This document shows positions 1 to 8,270 of a stretch of 9,911 bases of DNA, in pieces (the first letter of the stretch is position 1; each line of letters begins with the position of its first letter). The DNA lies in the NCBI GenBank assembly GCA_005883855.1, contig VBAU01000036.1, positions 1 to 9,911 on the forward strand. The letters run 5' to 3'. Source of the DNA: Bacteroidota bacterium. Lineage in GTDB: Bacteria > Bacteroidota > Bacteroidia > Chitinophagales > Chitinophagaceae. The notes under the pieces were generated by a model. It ran no database searches, was not told where the DNA came from, and saw only the letters and a program-made list of their open reading frames with translations. The translations under genes were made by a program, and so were the position numbers.

Positions 1-1
1 G

Positions 2-520
2 CAGTGGGCATTGACCCATGAAAATTGGACTGTGGCTACCTGGGCACAGGGTTCTTGGAGCAGTGCTGCGGTGTTGCAAATGCGCTATCACCGTGATGCC
101 TTCAAGTGGAAAGAAATCAACATCAATATGTGGGGATACGCATTCTGGAATCAACTCGGGCCGTTGGTCCTCGACCGCGAACTTGACTGTCCCGCACCCG
201 ATCTACAGAACCTCGTGCGTCCTGACCAAGCGAAGTTGATTGTGTGTATGCCGTCTTACGAATGGGACATAAATCCCGTCAATGACCTTTGGTTCATCCT
301 AGCTCGAAAGTTCGAAAGATGCCTGTTCGATGGTGCGTACGGCCTATCCACGTCCAATAAAGCTATCGGGTTTTACAGGCAGATCGTTTACGAACTATGG
401 GTAGAGCTCAGTTCCCGATTTGACCACCTCCTTCGTACGCTGCCTGGTCGTATCCAGGCACTGATACAAGCAAATGGCGTGTACATTGATTCCAATCATC
501 AATGCGGGAAATCGGTTTAG
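2..520 (+). CDS. Unrecognised protein, 3' end only (5' partial)
   Basis: The frame is open from the first bases of the window to a TAG at 518-520, giving at least 172 residues, so the true start lies outside. I do not recognise the family. The product is rich in tryptophan and aromatic residues (for example the stretches around WTVATWAQGSW and FWNQLGPLVLDRE) and has no evident signal peptide, membrane segment or low-complexity tract, which suggests a folded soluble domain. A leucine-rich segment near the end (LLRTLPGRIQALIQ) could be an amphipathic helix. The gene is convergent with the transposase at 595-3750, with only 74 bp between the stops. Introns cannot be excluded because the 5' part is missing. 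It could be a host gene next to the transposon or a fragment of another element. The coding call rests on ORF length and protein-like composition only. Confidence 0.55.
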   Translation, partial: QWALTHENWTVATWAQGSWSSAAVLQMRYHRDAFKWKEININMWGYAFWNQLGPLVLDRELDCPAPDLQNLVRPDQAKLIVCMPSYEWDINPVNDLWFILARKFERCLFDGAYGLSTSNKAIGFYRQIVYELWVELSSRFDHLLRTLPGRIQALIQANGVYIDSNHQCGKSV

Positions 521-594
521 CATGTACGCAGAATGGAGTTAGAATGGAACCTGGAATGGAATTCATGGAGAGCACAAGAATTGTATACTACGCA

Positions 595-3500
595 TTACCA
601 AATTGTTTTATAAATATGAGGATCCATCCATGTGTTCAACCAGAATTCTGAATAATGTTCCATGACTAGGTCTGACCAATTCTTAAATTCCCCGTTGATA
701 TCTGGACCTACCTTCGAATTTCTGACACATTGCAGTTTGCGGAGTTCCTGCAAAGTTCGAAACGACATTCCCAGATTTGATCCAAATTTGGGAATCAGAT
801 GAACAGGTCTTTCAACGTCTTTAACCTCAATGATTTCCTTCTTCTTCGATTTCCCAAATAAATATAATCCACCACTATTGCGGTCTGGAAGACGCTTGCA
901 TTCAAACCAATGAACATACGCCAATGCCAGATTATCCATTCCCGATTCATTTTCCCTCTGCAGATGGCACTTAAATAGCACTAGCACCTGGGCTACCTTT
1001 CGAAAACTCATCGCGTTAATCTTTCCTCGAGGCTGCCGAGTAGGACAATTAACAATGACGGCCTCATGACGAAAATGATCATTGGCGTTGATTCTGACCG
1101 AAGCCATTGTGCGATCTGAAATGGGTACATACTCTGCCGGCCGCATTCCCTCCGCCTCTGCCACGATTTCATCTTGGATCCAAGTGGGGTATCTCATATT
1201 AACCGAGTTGAGAATGAAGATTTTGGGATCCTCAATGAAATTGGAACCATACCGCTTGCGACAATAGATCCAGAGGTCCGCGTGGAATTCGCTAAGGTAC
1301 GCATTGTGTTTCCCGATGTCCGCCGCTCTTATAGGTCGGCCTCTTCCCATTTTAAATATTCTTCCACTTGCGACAGCTGGCAATTGTTCTGTGTCCCAAT
1401 CTTCACATTCCTCCAGACTATCTAACATCAACTCGGTCCTTCAAAGAAAAACCTGGCATTTTGGAGTCATCTGACTCCACATCTTCACTTGCACCTCCTG
1501 AATCAAAGTTGTCAATATGCGATTGAAAGGCTGCAAGAGTCATGTGCTCTTTGAGGACAAAGTCGATGGAATCCTTCCCTTTGTTGCTCCTTCTCCATGC
1601 ATTCTTCAGAAGCTTGTGTAGGGGTTCCGTTCGATCGGTACTTGACGAAGGTAACGCACCTTTCTCACGGACAGTGTTGGCGTAGTGCCTTTGATAATGG
1701 ATCTTTTGTGTCTCGGATTCAGGTGACACGAGGCCATGTTTGATAAAAGGACCATTAGCAGATTTCAACTGCTCGAAGAATTGATCAACTGCATTTTCAA
1801 GCCATGCTAGTGACTCGTCTGTGTGACAAGAATAATGAGCGAGCCGATGAACATCCAGATATTCCATCACCAGATGTATCCCCTCTGAAGGGCACAATCC
1901 AATAAGTGCACCAAGGATAACCTTCATCATCTCCTTATATTCATGAACAGTCCATGCGTGAGTTTTTGTGAGGACGCCGTGTTCAAATCGCCGCAGGCCA
2001 GTGTATCCAGGAATGAGCGCAAATCGAGAATCGAACTCCATCTTCAATTGAGCCTTTGAAAACCCTCGACCTTTCCATGTAATCTTCATTAAATTCCATA
2101 TCCATTCCTTCATCAAGTAGTCCATAAAACACTTCGAGATTTGATGCAGAAGGTCCGGGCCTACTGCATCAATAATCCCCGTACCAAAGGGGTAATTTAT
2201 TGAGAAGGGAATCTGGGGGTGATAACCCAGCGCACGCAATGGAACGCTCTCGTCGTTTCTATATCGAACTCGGTGTTCGAGGGCATGTGTGTCAGTTCTT
2301 GGATGATTGTTGGCCAGGTCTTGGTTGATTTTATTGACTGCATTCCGTCTTGTAAATCTCGGGTCGTTCGCATCCGGAGTCCCACGGTACAAACACTTCG
2401 TGCAGGCCGGCTGCACGAGACAGGTCAATAACCATTGTTCGGGCATATCTCCGATATATTCACATAGAAGGGGGAAGCAGAGACGTTCAGCCCCATCGGC
2501 ACAGGTCATTCGGACGCCATTTCGCATGACCCTTTCAATAGGTGCCATGACATCCCTGATAACTGCATGCACTACTGAACGACTCCAATGACGAAATTCC
2601 TCCGTTTCATGATGTGTTTCTATTCCTGACATTTTAGCTATGTGTTTAGTCAGATAATCACCATGGATAATCGGAATAAGGGCTATCAATTGTGCACATT
2701 GATAGCCTGGCGAAAACCGAATGTTATTCGATATATTCCCAATAGTTATGAACAATGGCCAAGCTTTCGCCGACCCTGAGCCGGATAGATGGGTTTTGTC
2801 CGATGTTAATATAATTGGTATTATGGTGGCCGACTCCATTTCACCTTCAGAACTATTCCGTTCTTGATTTAATGTTTCCTTGGATCAAAAAATGCATTTG
2901 GAATTGAACAGACCTGCATCCTCCACCACCAGTCGCCTGACCAAAGTTCAGAGTATAGTCGATCCCCCTGATTATTCCACTGCTTTTCAGGCGCCCATTT
3001 CATAAAATTTTGGACCCTGACATCACCAACAATAAATCGCAATACGTCCAGACTGTCCCTTATGTGGTATTTGATTTCTAGCGGTGCCCAAGATGGAGCC
3101 GCTGGCCCACGACAAACGTATGTGGACTTCCACTCCCCGCCAATGGTTGGGAGTTGGGTCATTCGATCTTTGTAGTCTTTAACACTTTGAAATCCACACC
3201 CTGGTTTAATCCAAGACGCATACTTCTCGACCGCAATGCGTTTAAGCAGTTGATTGCCCAGAGGCCTGGGAAACGTGATAGTATACGCGAGATCCCACTG
3301 CTCTTTATTGTCGAAAGGCCAGAAAGGGTTGCGTACTTCGTTTGGGTCAAGCTGTGACTTGGCCGCAGGAAGTCCTGACAATTAAATCGAATCAAAAAAC
3401 TAAACTGAAGCCGCACCTGCTCCTGGGAACCTTTCCGATGTTAAGACCTCCTCCACAGAGGGTTCCTCGATATCTTCCATCGGGTCCTCAAAGCCCCATC

Positions 3501-3750
3501 CACCTTGGACACAACCAGTGTCACTTTGAAGTCCACTGGTTGTATCCATGATATCGCCCACTTCGTCATCATCATCAGTCTCATGATCAAGTGCATCTCT
3601 ACGCCCTAGATTTGGTTGGTGTTCGATCAGCATGGGACTCATGGAATAAGGATCGACATCCTGATGATCTGGTTTTTGCTCACAATGGCGTTTCATCGCA
3701 GTTCGTCTAATGCGTTTATGGCACTTGGGGCAGGCAACGTATGTAACCAT
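595..3750 (-). CDS. Plavaka-type transposase (CMC/CACTA-like DNA transposon)
   Basis: This is probably the cut-and-paste transposase of a Plavaka element, a fungal DDE family related to CACTA/Mirage/Chapaev. The start is the ATG at 3750-3748. Exon model: 3750-3417, 3374-2914, 2878-1476 and 1438-595, about 1,013 residues. Introns: 3416-3375 (42 nt, secure, joins FPGAG to LPAAK), 2913-2879 (35 nt, probable) and 1475-1439 (37 nt, tentative; see separate entry). Visible in order: an N-terminal zinc-finger-like CPKC...H/C...H (residues about 7-29); an acidic linker; the conserved NPFWPFDNKEQWDLA block; SGDWWWRMQ; LTSDKTHLS (D about 292) followed by WPLFITIGNIS; a knuckle-like CTKC (about 424-427); IIDAVGPDLLHQ (D about 502 or 507); and DRTEPLHK (E about 683). 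These acidic residues are the likely DDE triad, by family analogy. The C-terminus carries LAYVHWF and VHLIPKFG, typical of the family end. No premature stop was found apart from the junction near 1440, so the gene may be intact. Confidence 0.9.
1418..1475 (-). other. Frame change in transposase: candidate 37-nt intron or frameshift
   Basis: The central transposase frame ends at a TAG (1420-1418), while the C-terminal frame opens only after a TGA at 1443-1441, so the two overlap out of frame by about 20 nt. A GT...AG intron at 1475-1439 (37 nt, donor GTCAGA, acceptor TTTCTTTGAAG) joins them in phase and reads EDV-E-TELMLDSLEE. Longer alternatives start at GTGCAA or GTGAAG and end at GATGTTAG. 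The sequence alone cannot decide between these and a genuine 1-bp indel. The 37-nt length matches the other introns in the window, which favours splicing. Confidence 0.5.
2879..2913 (-). other. Probable 35-nt intron in transposase
   Basis: The frame with SGDWWWRMQ meets a stop at about 2869, and the frame with SATIIPIILTSDK opens just upstream of 2878. Joining CAG|GTCTGT (donor at 2913) to CCAAG|GAAACA (acceptor at 2879) keeps phase 0 and gives WWWRMQETLNQERN ahead of the DDE block. An alternative 65-nt intron (donor GTTCAA, acceptor CTGAAG) gives the shorter spacer RMQVCEMESAT. Both are compatible with the family, and the 35-nt version fits the local intron length distribution. Confidence 0.55.
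3375..3416 (-). other. 42-nt intron in transposase
   Basis: The donor GTGCGG follows GGAGCAG and the acceptor is AATTGTCAG. Both exons are in the same frame with an in-frame TAG (3402-3400) between them. Splicing at phase 1 produces FPGAGLPAAK, matching the FPGAG/YPGAG-type block that I recall as conserved near the N-terminus of Plavaka proteins. Confidence 0.8.
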
Positions 3751-3801
3751 CGTTGACGACTGGTGAATCAATCGTTCGGATTATTTAGTTCATTTTGAAA
3801 T

Positions 3802-3816
3802 AGTTGCCGGGCAACT
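3802..3816. promoter_or_regulatory. Palindrome resembling an RFX X-box
   Basis: AGTTGCCGGGCAACT is a 15-bp perfect palindrome with a single central base. The half-sites GTTGCC and GGCAAC are those of the X-box bound by RFX-family winged-helix factors (Crt1/Rfx1 in yeasts), which tolerates short variable spacers. It lies about 50 bp upstream of the transposase ATG and about 430 bp upstream of the SNF2 ATG. Binding is inferred from the motif only. Confidence 0.35.
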
Positions 3817-3942
3817 TCATGCTTTGTGACCACAAGTTTGGATGGGGTAACCTATTTAGTGTGTTCAAAATGACTATTTGGTCCTATTCCCGAGCAAACG
3901 TTGACCTTGTGAAATGCATGGTGAAATGCGATGTGATTTACC

Positions 3943-4016
3943 AATTTGGAGTCACGTTGGAATCATTTTGGAGCCATTTTGGAGCCAGGTCACATGATTA
4001 TTAGCAGAAATTTAGG
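3943..4016 (+). repeat. TTGGAGCC-type repeat cluster, copy 1
   Basis: The core is a tandem 11-bp unit CATTTTGGAGC at 3964-3974 and 3975-3985, preceded by degenerate TTTGGAGTC and TTGGAATC and followed by AATTTAGGG at about 4010-4018. The same ingredients, in the same order and orientation, occur at 8301-8360, so the two appear to be diverged copies of one repeat family. Arrays like this are common as subterminal repeats of CACTA-like elements, but no terminal inverted repeat could be tied to it. Confidence 0.5.
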
Positions 4017-4247
4017 GCATAACCATGGATAATTGTACGTTTGATTGCAATATTCAAAAATGTGTGTATTTTTGCAGGGAAGTAGGATATCGCAATCGTA
4101 CGCAGAATTAAACATGGCAGCAATTACTTTGATCAGGAAGAAAAGCACTGGTGATTCTTTTCATCGACACCGATTCGACAATCCACCTTCAATACAAACC
4201 TACTTGAGGGCAACAACATCAAATTTCATCACTCTCGATAAAACACA

Positions 4248-7200
4248 ATGGTTGCTCCTCCTTGGCAAAAATATCAGCCTTTGAAAAATCTTTCTCATTG
4301 CTTGGACGAATTTGGATTAACCGTTCAGGAAGGAACCAACGCTTTCCGCGTGGTAAATCACCTTCATTAACTACAAATAACAAGATCAGATATCTGCTCT
4401 GCATGAACAATGGAGAGAACAATTTGGGGAGGGAGTTATTGGGAAGGCTGAACGATTGAAGTTTACAAGAGAAGTTATCCTTCAGGACGCCGCTGTGCAG
4501 AGTGCCAATGCTGCTAAGTGGCGCGAAATACAAGAGTCCTACGATCAGACTCTTGAGGATAATTTTAAAATATGGACGCAGCATGTGTGGAGCCAATGGG
4601 TACGATACAAAAGCAAAACGGTGAAGAGGAAACAAACTAATGAAAAGAAGAAAGACAAAGGTAAGTGTCACATTCTCGAAAGTCCACTGACACAAGCACC
4701 TGCAACCTCTGATTCATTGACGACCCGCGAAGTTCCTCCGACAAATACACCCCCCGTCCCTGAACAAGAGACATTGGCATTAACTCCGCCCCGACATCGA
4801 ACTCCGACAAATCACTTGAGCGGCACACCTTCTCTTTCGACACCGCTGAGAAATTTGCGCATTGGCTATACCACGCCCTCTTCATCTTCAGCAATAGATT
4901 CCTCTCCACCTCGCCGACCATTGAAACGGACTATGGACGATGCTGGTGATGCCTACGACGCGATTCCCCAGCCTGATACCAAACGACGTATGATGGAGCC
5001 GTCAATTGTTCAGCTGCTCTTGTACCACTTGCGCCATGGCCACATACATCCTTCTGTGGTGATGCAATGTGTGGCCCAAGTCCAGTCAGAGAAAGGAGAA
5101 TCATCTGACATAGAATCAACATTGGGGCCCAATTCTTTGACCCCACTAGGTCGAGTGACACCCTTCGACAGTCTGTCGAACAATCAAGGAATGCTGCTTC
5201 CCTCTCTGAGTCAGGAAGATGTTCAGTCAGATACGACCCCAATGGAGGAGATAATCCGTCATCCTATCCCTATTTATCCTACATATGAACGTATTTCTGT
5301 TTGCTCTGATTTTCCTAATATTTAAGTATCAAGGATTAGGCCACAATCACCCACGGATGGACAAACTTTGTCAAATGATTTAATGGATCTACCAATTATC
5401 CGAGCCCAGAGCCCTTCGACATTTCGAACGGAATCAAATCCATACGTGGCAGAACTAGAATCTGCCGAGAACAACTGTTCATCAGAATTGAGTGATCTGG
5501 ATTCCCATTACTTTGAAGAATTCTCAAGTGAAGAGGAACAGGAAGTATACGAAGAGGAAGAAGACGTTGAAGGGGAACACAATTCTGGAATCATGACTGG
5601 TGGAGAGATATTGGAGTCAGCACAAAGTATTGGTTCCAACTATGCGGAAGAGTCGACTCCTGTCCTGCCGACCAACATTCGATCTCCTCCTGTGGAAACC
5701 CATGTTCCTGCGGACCTTCTCACCTTTGATACCCTTGTTGAGGGTGGAGCACTTGATCCGGCTCCCCGGCCCCTTGAAATCCCATCTGCTCCGGAAATTC
5801 GTCCTCCCGCCGAACCTCAAGCCACAGAACCAGTTGATCTTTTGTCCCAGTTGGTTCAACAAGCTGCTCCAGATAATGAATTGCAATATAAAGTGGTCTC
5901 TATTGAACCTAATCAGATATTATTGGATCCTGATGCAATTCAGCCTAAGGGAGTACCAGAGATGCATGCTGCTCCAACTATGGAAATTCCTGTTTGTCCG
6001 CCCACTCCATCGCTTCCTGGCGAGTTTACACCACATGATGGGGATGCCGAGGCGGATGTTGCAATAAAACACATGTATTTACCCCGAACCTTGCTGTCTG
6101 TCTAATTTGGCGTAGGAAAGGTTTGCTCAAATTGGGATTGGAAATGGAGCACAAAAATCTACGACACGACTGGAAGCCTGAGTACGTCCCTCTTCTAAGG
6201 CCCAATTTCAAGCTACATCCTTGGCAAGAGGCAGGTGTTACCTTTCTCCATAAGTGTCGAGAGGAAAAAACATATGCATTGCTTGGGGACGAGATGGGAG
6301 TTGGAAAGGTGGACCCTTCTTCGACTTTACTAACTGGCGACAGACCATTCAAACGTTTTCATTTTTATACTCAAACAATCGTCGTCTTAAAGGAATCGAA
6401 ACCACCAAAAGACGGGTGAATTTTGTTATTTGGTAGGTTTCCTTTGAAAACGGAGTGCATTGCAACCAGACTTTACTAACTCTTTATTTTAGTCCCGTTA
6501 TTCTCGAAGATAACTGGGTCAATGAGTGTTATAAATTTTTCAGTCGCAAACATCTCCGGGCCAAGGCATGGACCAAAGATGCATTCCTGGAAGACCAAAG
6601 GTTGGACACAATCTGGATCGTAAGAGATAGTCTCTTCACGGAACACACCGACTTCTGGAAGACAGTTTCGAGCCCCCAGTTCGTCACAGCATCCGAGATT
6701 GTAGCGTCATTTGCCGACGAAGCTCACACTGCCTGGCGCTCCTTGAAATCCTCACGCTCACAGTTGTACCGAAAACTCGTGGCCCGCTCGAAATTCAATG
6801 TTTTAGTCTCTGGAACCCCTTTCCCTCTTGGTCCTGGAACAGATGCAGAGGGAGTACTTATTCATTGTGGTGGATCATTTGATGAGAACGGCAGATGGGG
6901 AGACAAATTGGCACGATCATTCAAACGCTTGGTGGTCCCTGAGAACTGGGATGTCCTTGCATTCCGAGTTTTGATTGCGCCATTTTATCTTCGTCGCACC
7001 CGGGAGTCTACATGGAACGGGAAATGGGTAGTTGATGTTCAAGTTGCTCGTCCTGTGCCATGGGAAATTCTACCAAAATCTGATCATTGTTCAGAAGAAG
7101 CCGCTAAGAGAAAGTATTTCAAAAGGGGGAATCGGAAGGAAACATGGGGCAAGATAATAGAGCGAGCGGATAAGCAGAGATTTTTAGCGTGGACAAGTGT

Positions 7201-8120
7201 ATATGAGGAAGTTGATGAGGAAGTTGTGAAGCTCAAAGGAAATTCACAATGCAACAAAAAGATCGAGGAGATCATTAAACGCCGTATTCGTTACGAAAAA
7301 CCATCGGGCAGACTCGAACGTTTTGTTGCCCTCATCAAGGAGATAATAGCTATCAAGGAAAGGTTTATTATTGTCTCGGATCGATTGTTTCTGTTGTCCA
7401 TGGCTTATTATGTGCTGCATTTTTCCTTCCTTACAGCTGACCATATAGGTATGCAGTGAAGTCATGAAGTTGAAAATGGGAATTTTGGCTGGGACTCCCA
7501 TGTGGGGACATTCCGCGACGAATGCCGCTCGGACGCAGGTGGTTGAAAATTTGAATGCTGGTCTTTTGGATGGCATTGTGATGACAGACCGGGTTGGATC
7601 CTGTGGGCACAACCTTGTTGGGGCGTCGAACATGATCTTCCTTGGGAGCCTTTATAGCCAGCCTATGGAAAATCAGGCTATTGGTATTCCCTTTTAAAAC
7701 AAGAGCTGATCCGTTGGTCGAATCTGCAGGGAAGGACAGGTCAAAGTTCCGAAGGTGTACATTATCGGGGACCGAAATTTCAAAGGAGACATGGTCGCTT
7801 TTGAGGTTAAGGAGTCTCGTGCAGAGGAGGAACGTCTGATGGGCAAGAAATTTCGTGACAAGGACGGAGATTATGAAGCTTTCAAAATCATTCGAGAATT
7901 GGAATTGGAAGAGGACGATTGGAAGTCTCTGAAGCTTCGTCGTTGGCAAGAAACTCTGGCCCAAAGGAACCAATCGAAGGATGCCGGAAATTCAGTGAAG
8001 GCCCACACTCTGCCTGAAAGGCAAAGAATACAAGCTTTGTATATGCGTGGACAAACTGCCGAAAATCCGGTGGACATCGAATCAGATGGTGATCGGGGCC
8101 ATCCTGTGGAGTTAGATTAA
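4248..8120 (+). CDS. SNF2-family helicase/ATPase (chromatin-remodeller-like), multi-exon
   Basis: Predicted nuclear DNA-dependent ATPase of the SNF2 superfamily. Exon model: 4248-4352, 4390-5290, 5327-6074, 6116-6308, 6344-6432, 6493-7411, 7449-7683 and 7717-8120. All phases agree, giving about 1,197 residues (1,185 if 4661-4696 is also spliced). Residues 1-585 are mostly low complexity: a short helical N-terminus, a Lys-rich tract (about 121-135), Ser/Pro-rich regions and an acidic run (about 398-420). The ATPase follows: Q-motif-like LHPWQEAGVTFL, Walker A GDEMGVGKT (642-650, formed across an intron), motif Ia region around CPVILEDNW, DEAH (754-757), SGTP (785-788), FYLRRTRES, second lobe FIIVSDRLFLL, MGILAGT, motif V-like RVGSCGHNL, and motif VI GRICREGQ (1064-1071). 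No bromo-, chromo- or RING domain is visible. Motif VI exists only if the non-canonical segment 7684-7716 is removed; otherwise the gene is truncated and possibly a pseudogene. The SNF2 subfamily cannot be assigned. Confidence 0.85.
4353..4389 (+). other. 37-nt intron 1 of SNF2 gene
   Basis: Donor GTAAAT follows CGCGTG, a branch-like TTAAC lies at about 4368-4372, and the acceptor is AAGATCAG. It contains in-frame stops in both flanking frames. The phase-0 join links FGLTVQEGTNAFRV to ISALHEQWREQFGEG. This junction sets the start at the ATG 4248-4250, which has A at -3 and G at +4. No homologous motif confirms it, so an alternative upstream exon is possible. Confidence 0.6.
4661..4696 (+). 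other. Candidate 36-nt stop-free intron (3n) in SNF2 gene
   Basis: The segment begins GTAAGT, the best consensus donor in this gene, has a CTGAC branch-like motif, and ends CACAAG. It is 36 nt, divisible by three, and has no stop in frame. Either it is spliced (reading KDK-A-PATSDS) or it is translated as 12 extra residues (GKCHILESPLTQ). It lies in the low-complexity N-terminal region, where either product would be tolerated. Confidence 0.45.
5291..5326 (+). other. 36-nt intron in SNF2 gene
   Basis: Donor GTATTT, branch-like CTAAT and acceptor ATTTAAG, with an in-frame TAA inside. The two exons lie in the same frame either side, and the phase-1 join reads IYPTYE-L-SRIRPQSP. Confidence 0.65.
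6075..6115 (+). other. 41-nt intron in SNF2 gene
   Basis: Donor GTATTT, branch-like CTAAT and acceptor GGCGTAG. The phase-2 join reads AIKH-M-KGLLKLGLEM and connects the disordered N-terminal part to the ATPase domain. Confidence 0.75.
6309..6343 (+). other. 35-nt intron splitting the Walker A motif
   Basis: Donor GTGGAC, branch CTAAC and acceptor GCGACAG. The phase-0 join converts GDEMGVGK to GDEMGVGKTIQTFSFLY, the expected SNF2 motif I. This makes the intron effectively certain. Confidence 0.92.
6433..6492 (+). other. 60-nt intron in SNF2 gene
   Basis: Donor GTAGGT, branch TACTAAC and acceptor TTATTTTAG. The phase-2 join gives NFVI-C-PVILEDNW, the SNF2 motif Ia region. It is the only intron of conventional basidiomycete length in this gene and has the cleanest signals. 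Confidence 0.92.
7412..7448 (+). other. 37-nt intron in SNF2 gene
   Basis: Donor GTGCTG, branch GCTGAC and acceptor CATATAG. The phase-0 join gives LLSMAYYVCSEVMKLKMG, continuous second-lobe sequence leading to ILAGT. Confidence 0.88.
7684..7716 (+). other. 33-nt non-canonical intron or insertion inside motif VI (GT...TG)
   Basis: This 33-nt segment is in frame with both sides and carries two stops (TAA at 7695, TGA at 7704). Removing exactly it joins ENQAI-G to RICREGQ and rebuilds SNF2 motif VI. Its 5' end is GTATTC, a branch-like CTGAT lies 7 nt before its end, and its 3' end is CCGTTG, giving GT...TG. The 5-bp sequence TTGGT occurs at both boundaries (7681-7685 and 7714-7718). No AG acceptor nearby keeps the frame. 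It may be a rare TG-ended intron, an intron with a mutated acceptor, or a small insertion with a target duplication. Confidence 0.75.
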
Positions 8121-8135
8121 TATATTAATATATTA
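8118..8135. repeat. 18-bp AT palindrome overlapping SNF2 stop codon
   Basis: TAATATATTAATATATTA is a perfect palindrome whose first three bases are the stop codon. As a direct AT tract just past the gene it could contribute to 3' end formation, but there is no specific evidence for a function. Confidence 0.4.
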
Positions 8136-8270
8136 CATAGTAGTATTAATCCTAATTATTTTAGATTGCTTGTATAGCTATACCTGCTATTGTTAACGTG
8201 GGGGTTTTTTATCCAATTCATCCCTTGTTCGAATTCACGTCATTTTCAGGTCATCAGAATTTACAGCTAA

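Larger units (their letters stand above)
3751..4247. promoter_or_regulatory. Divergent intergenic region between transposase and SNF2 gene
   Basis: About 500 bp separate the two divergent start codons, so promoter elements for both genes should lie here. It contains a palindrome at 3802-3816, a 12-bp tandem duplication GTGAAATGCATG/GTGAAATGCGATG at 3909-3933, and a TTGGAGCC repeat cluster at 3943-3990. No clear TATA box is seen for either gene. A possible 5'UTR intron for the SNF2 gene (donor GTACGT near 4036, acceptor TTTTTGCAG near 4078, 43 nt) is compatible with the sequence but unproven. The short ORFs here have no recognisable content. Confidence 0.5.

Noticed and set aside
520..600. Left terminus of the transposon, suggested by repeated GAATGGA motifs
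   Set aside because: GAATGGAGTTAGAATGGAACC-like repetition is present, but it is not the reverse complement of the TTGGAGCC clusters, and no CACTA-like end or target duplication could be paired.
1463..1478. Hairpin GGAGTCA-TC-TGACTCC, considered as a terminator or regulatory stem
   Set aside because: It lies inside the transposase coding/intron region of a eukaryotic gene; a 7-bp stem with a 2-nt loop is likely coincidental.
3804..4004. 66-codon ORF in the divergent intergenic region
   Set aside because: It begins at an ATG-less position of the palindrome region, runs through the repeat cluster and has no recognisable content.
4045..4284. Plus-strand ORF with an internal ATG (4113), considered as the first exon of the SNF2 gene
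   Set aside because: It does not join in phase to the downstream exon through a good intron, while the ATG at 4248 does. It is not fully excluded as an upstream ORF.
4219..4695. Minus-strand ORF of 158 codons with a hydrophobic stretch that looks like a membrane protein
   Set aside because: It overlaps exons 1 and 2 of the SNF2 gene on the opposite strand; the hydrophobicity is the antisense of Lys- and Glu-rich codons, and no family motif is visible.
5600..6067. Plus-strand ORF of 155 codons in another frame
   Set aside because: It is a shadow of the Pro/Glu-rich SNF2 exon 3; the exon 3 frame continues across splice sites into the ATPase, while this one leads nowhere.
7431..7973. Minus-strand ORF of 180 codons
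   Set aside because: It is antisense to SNF2 motifs V and VI and the C-terminus; it survives because the sense frame avoids certain codons and has no protein-family features.
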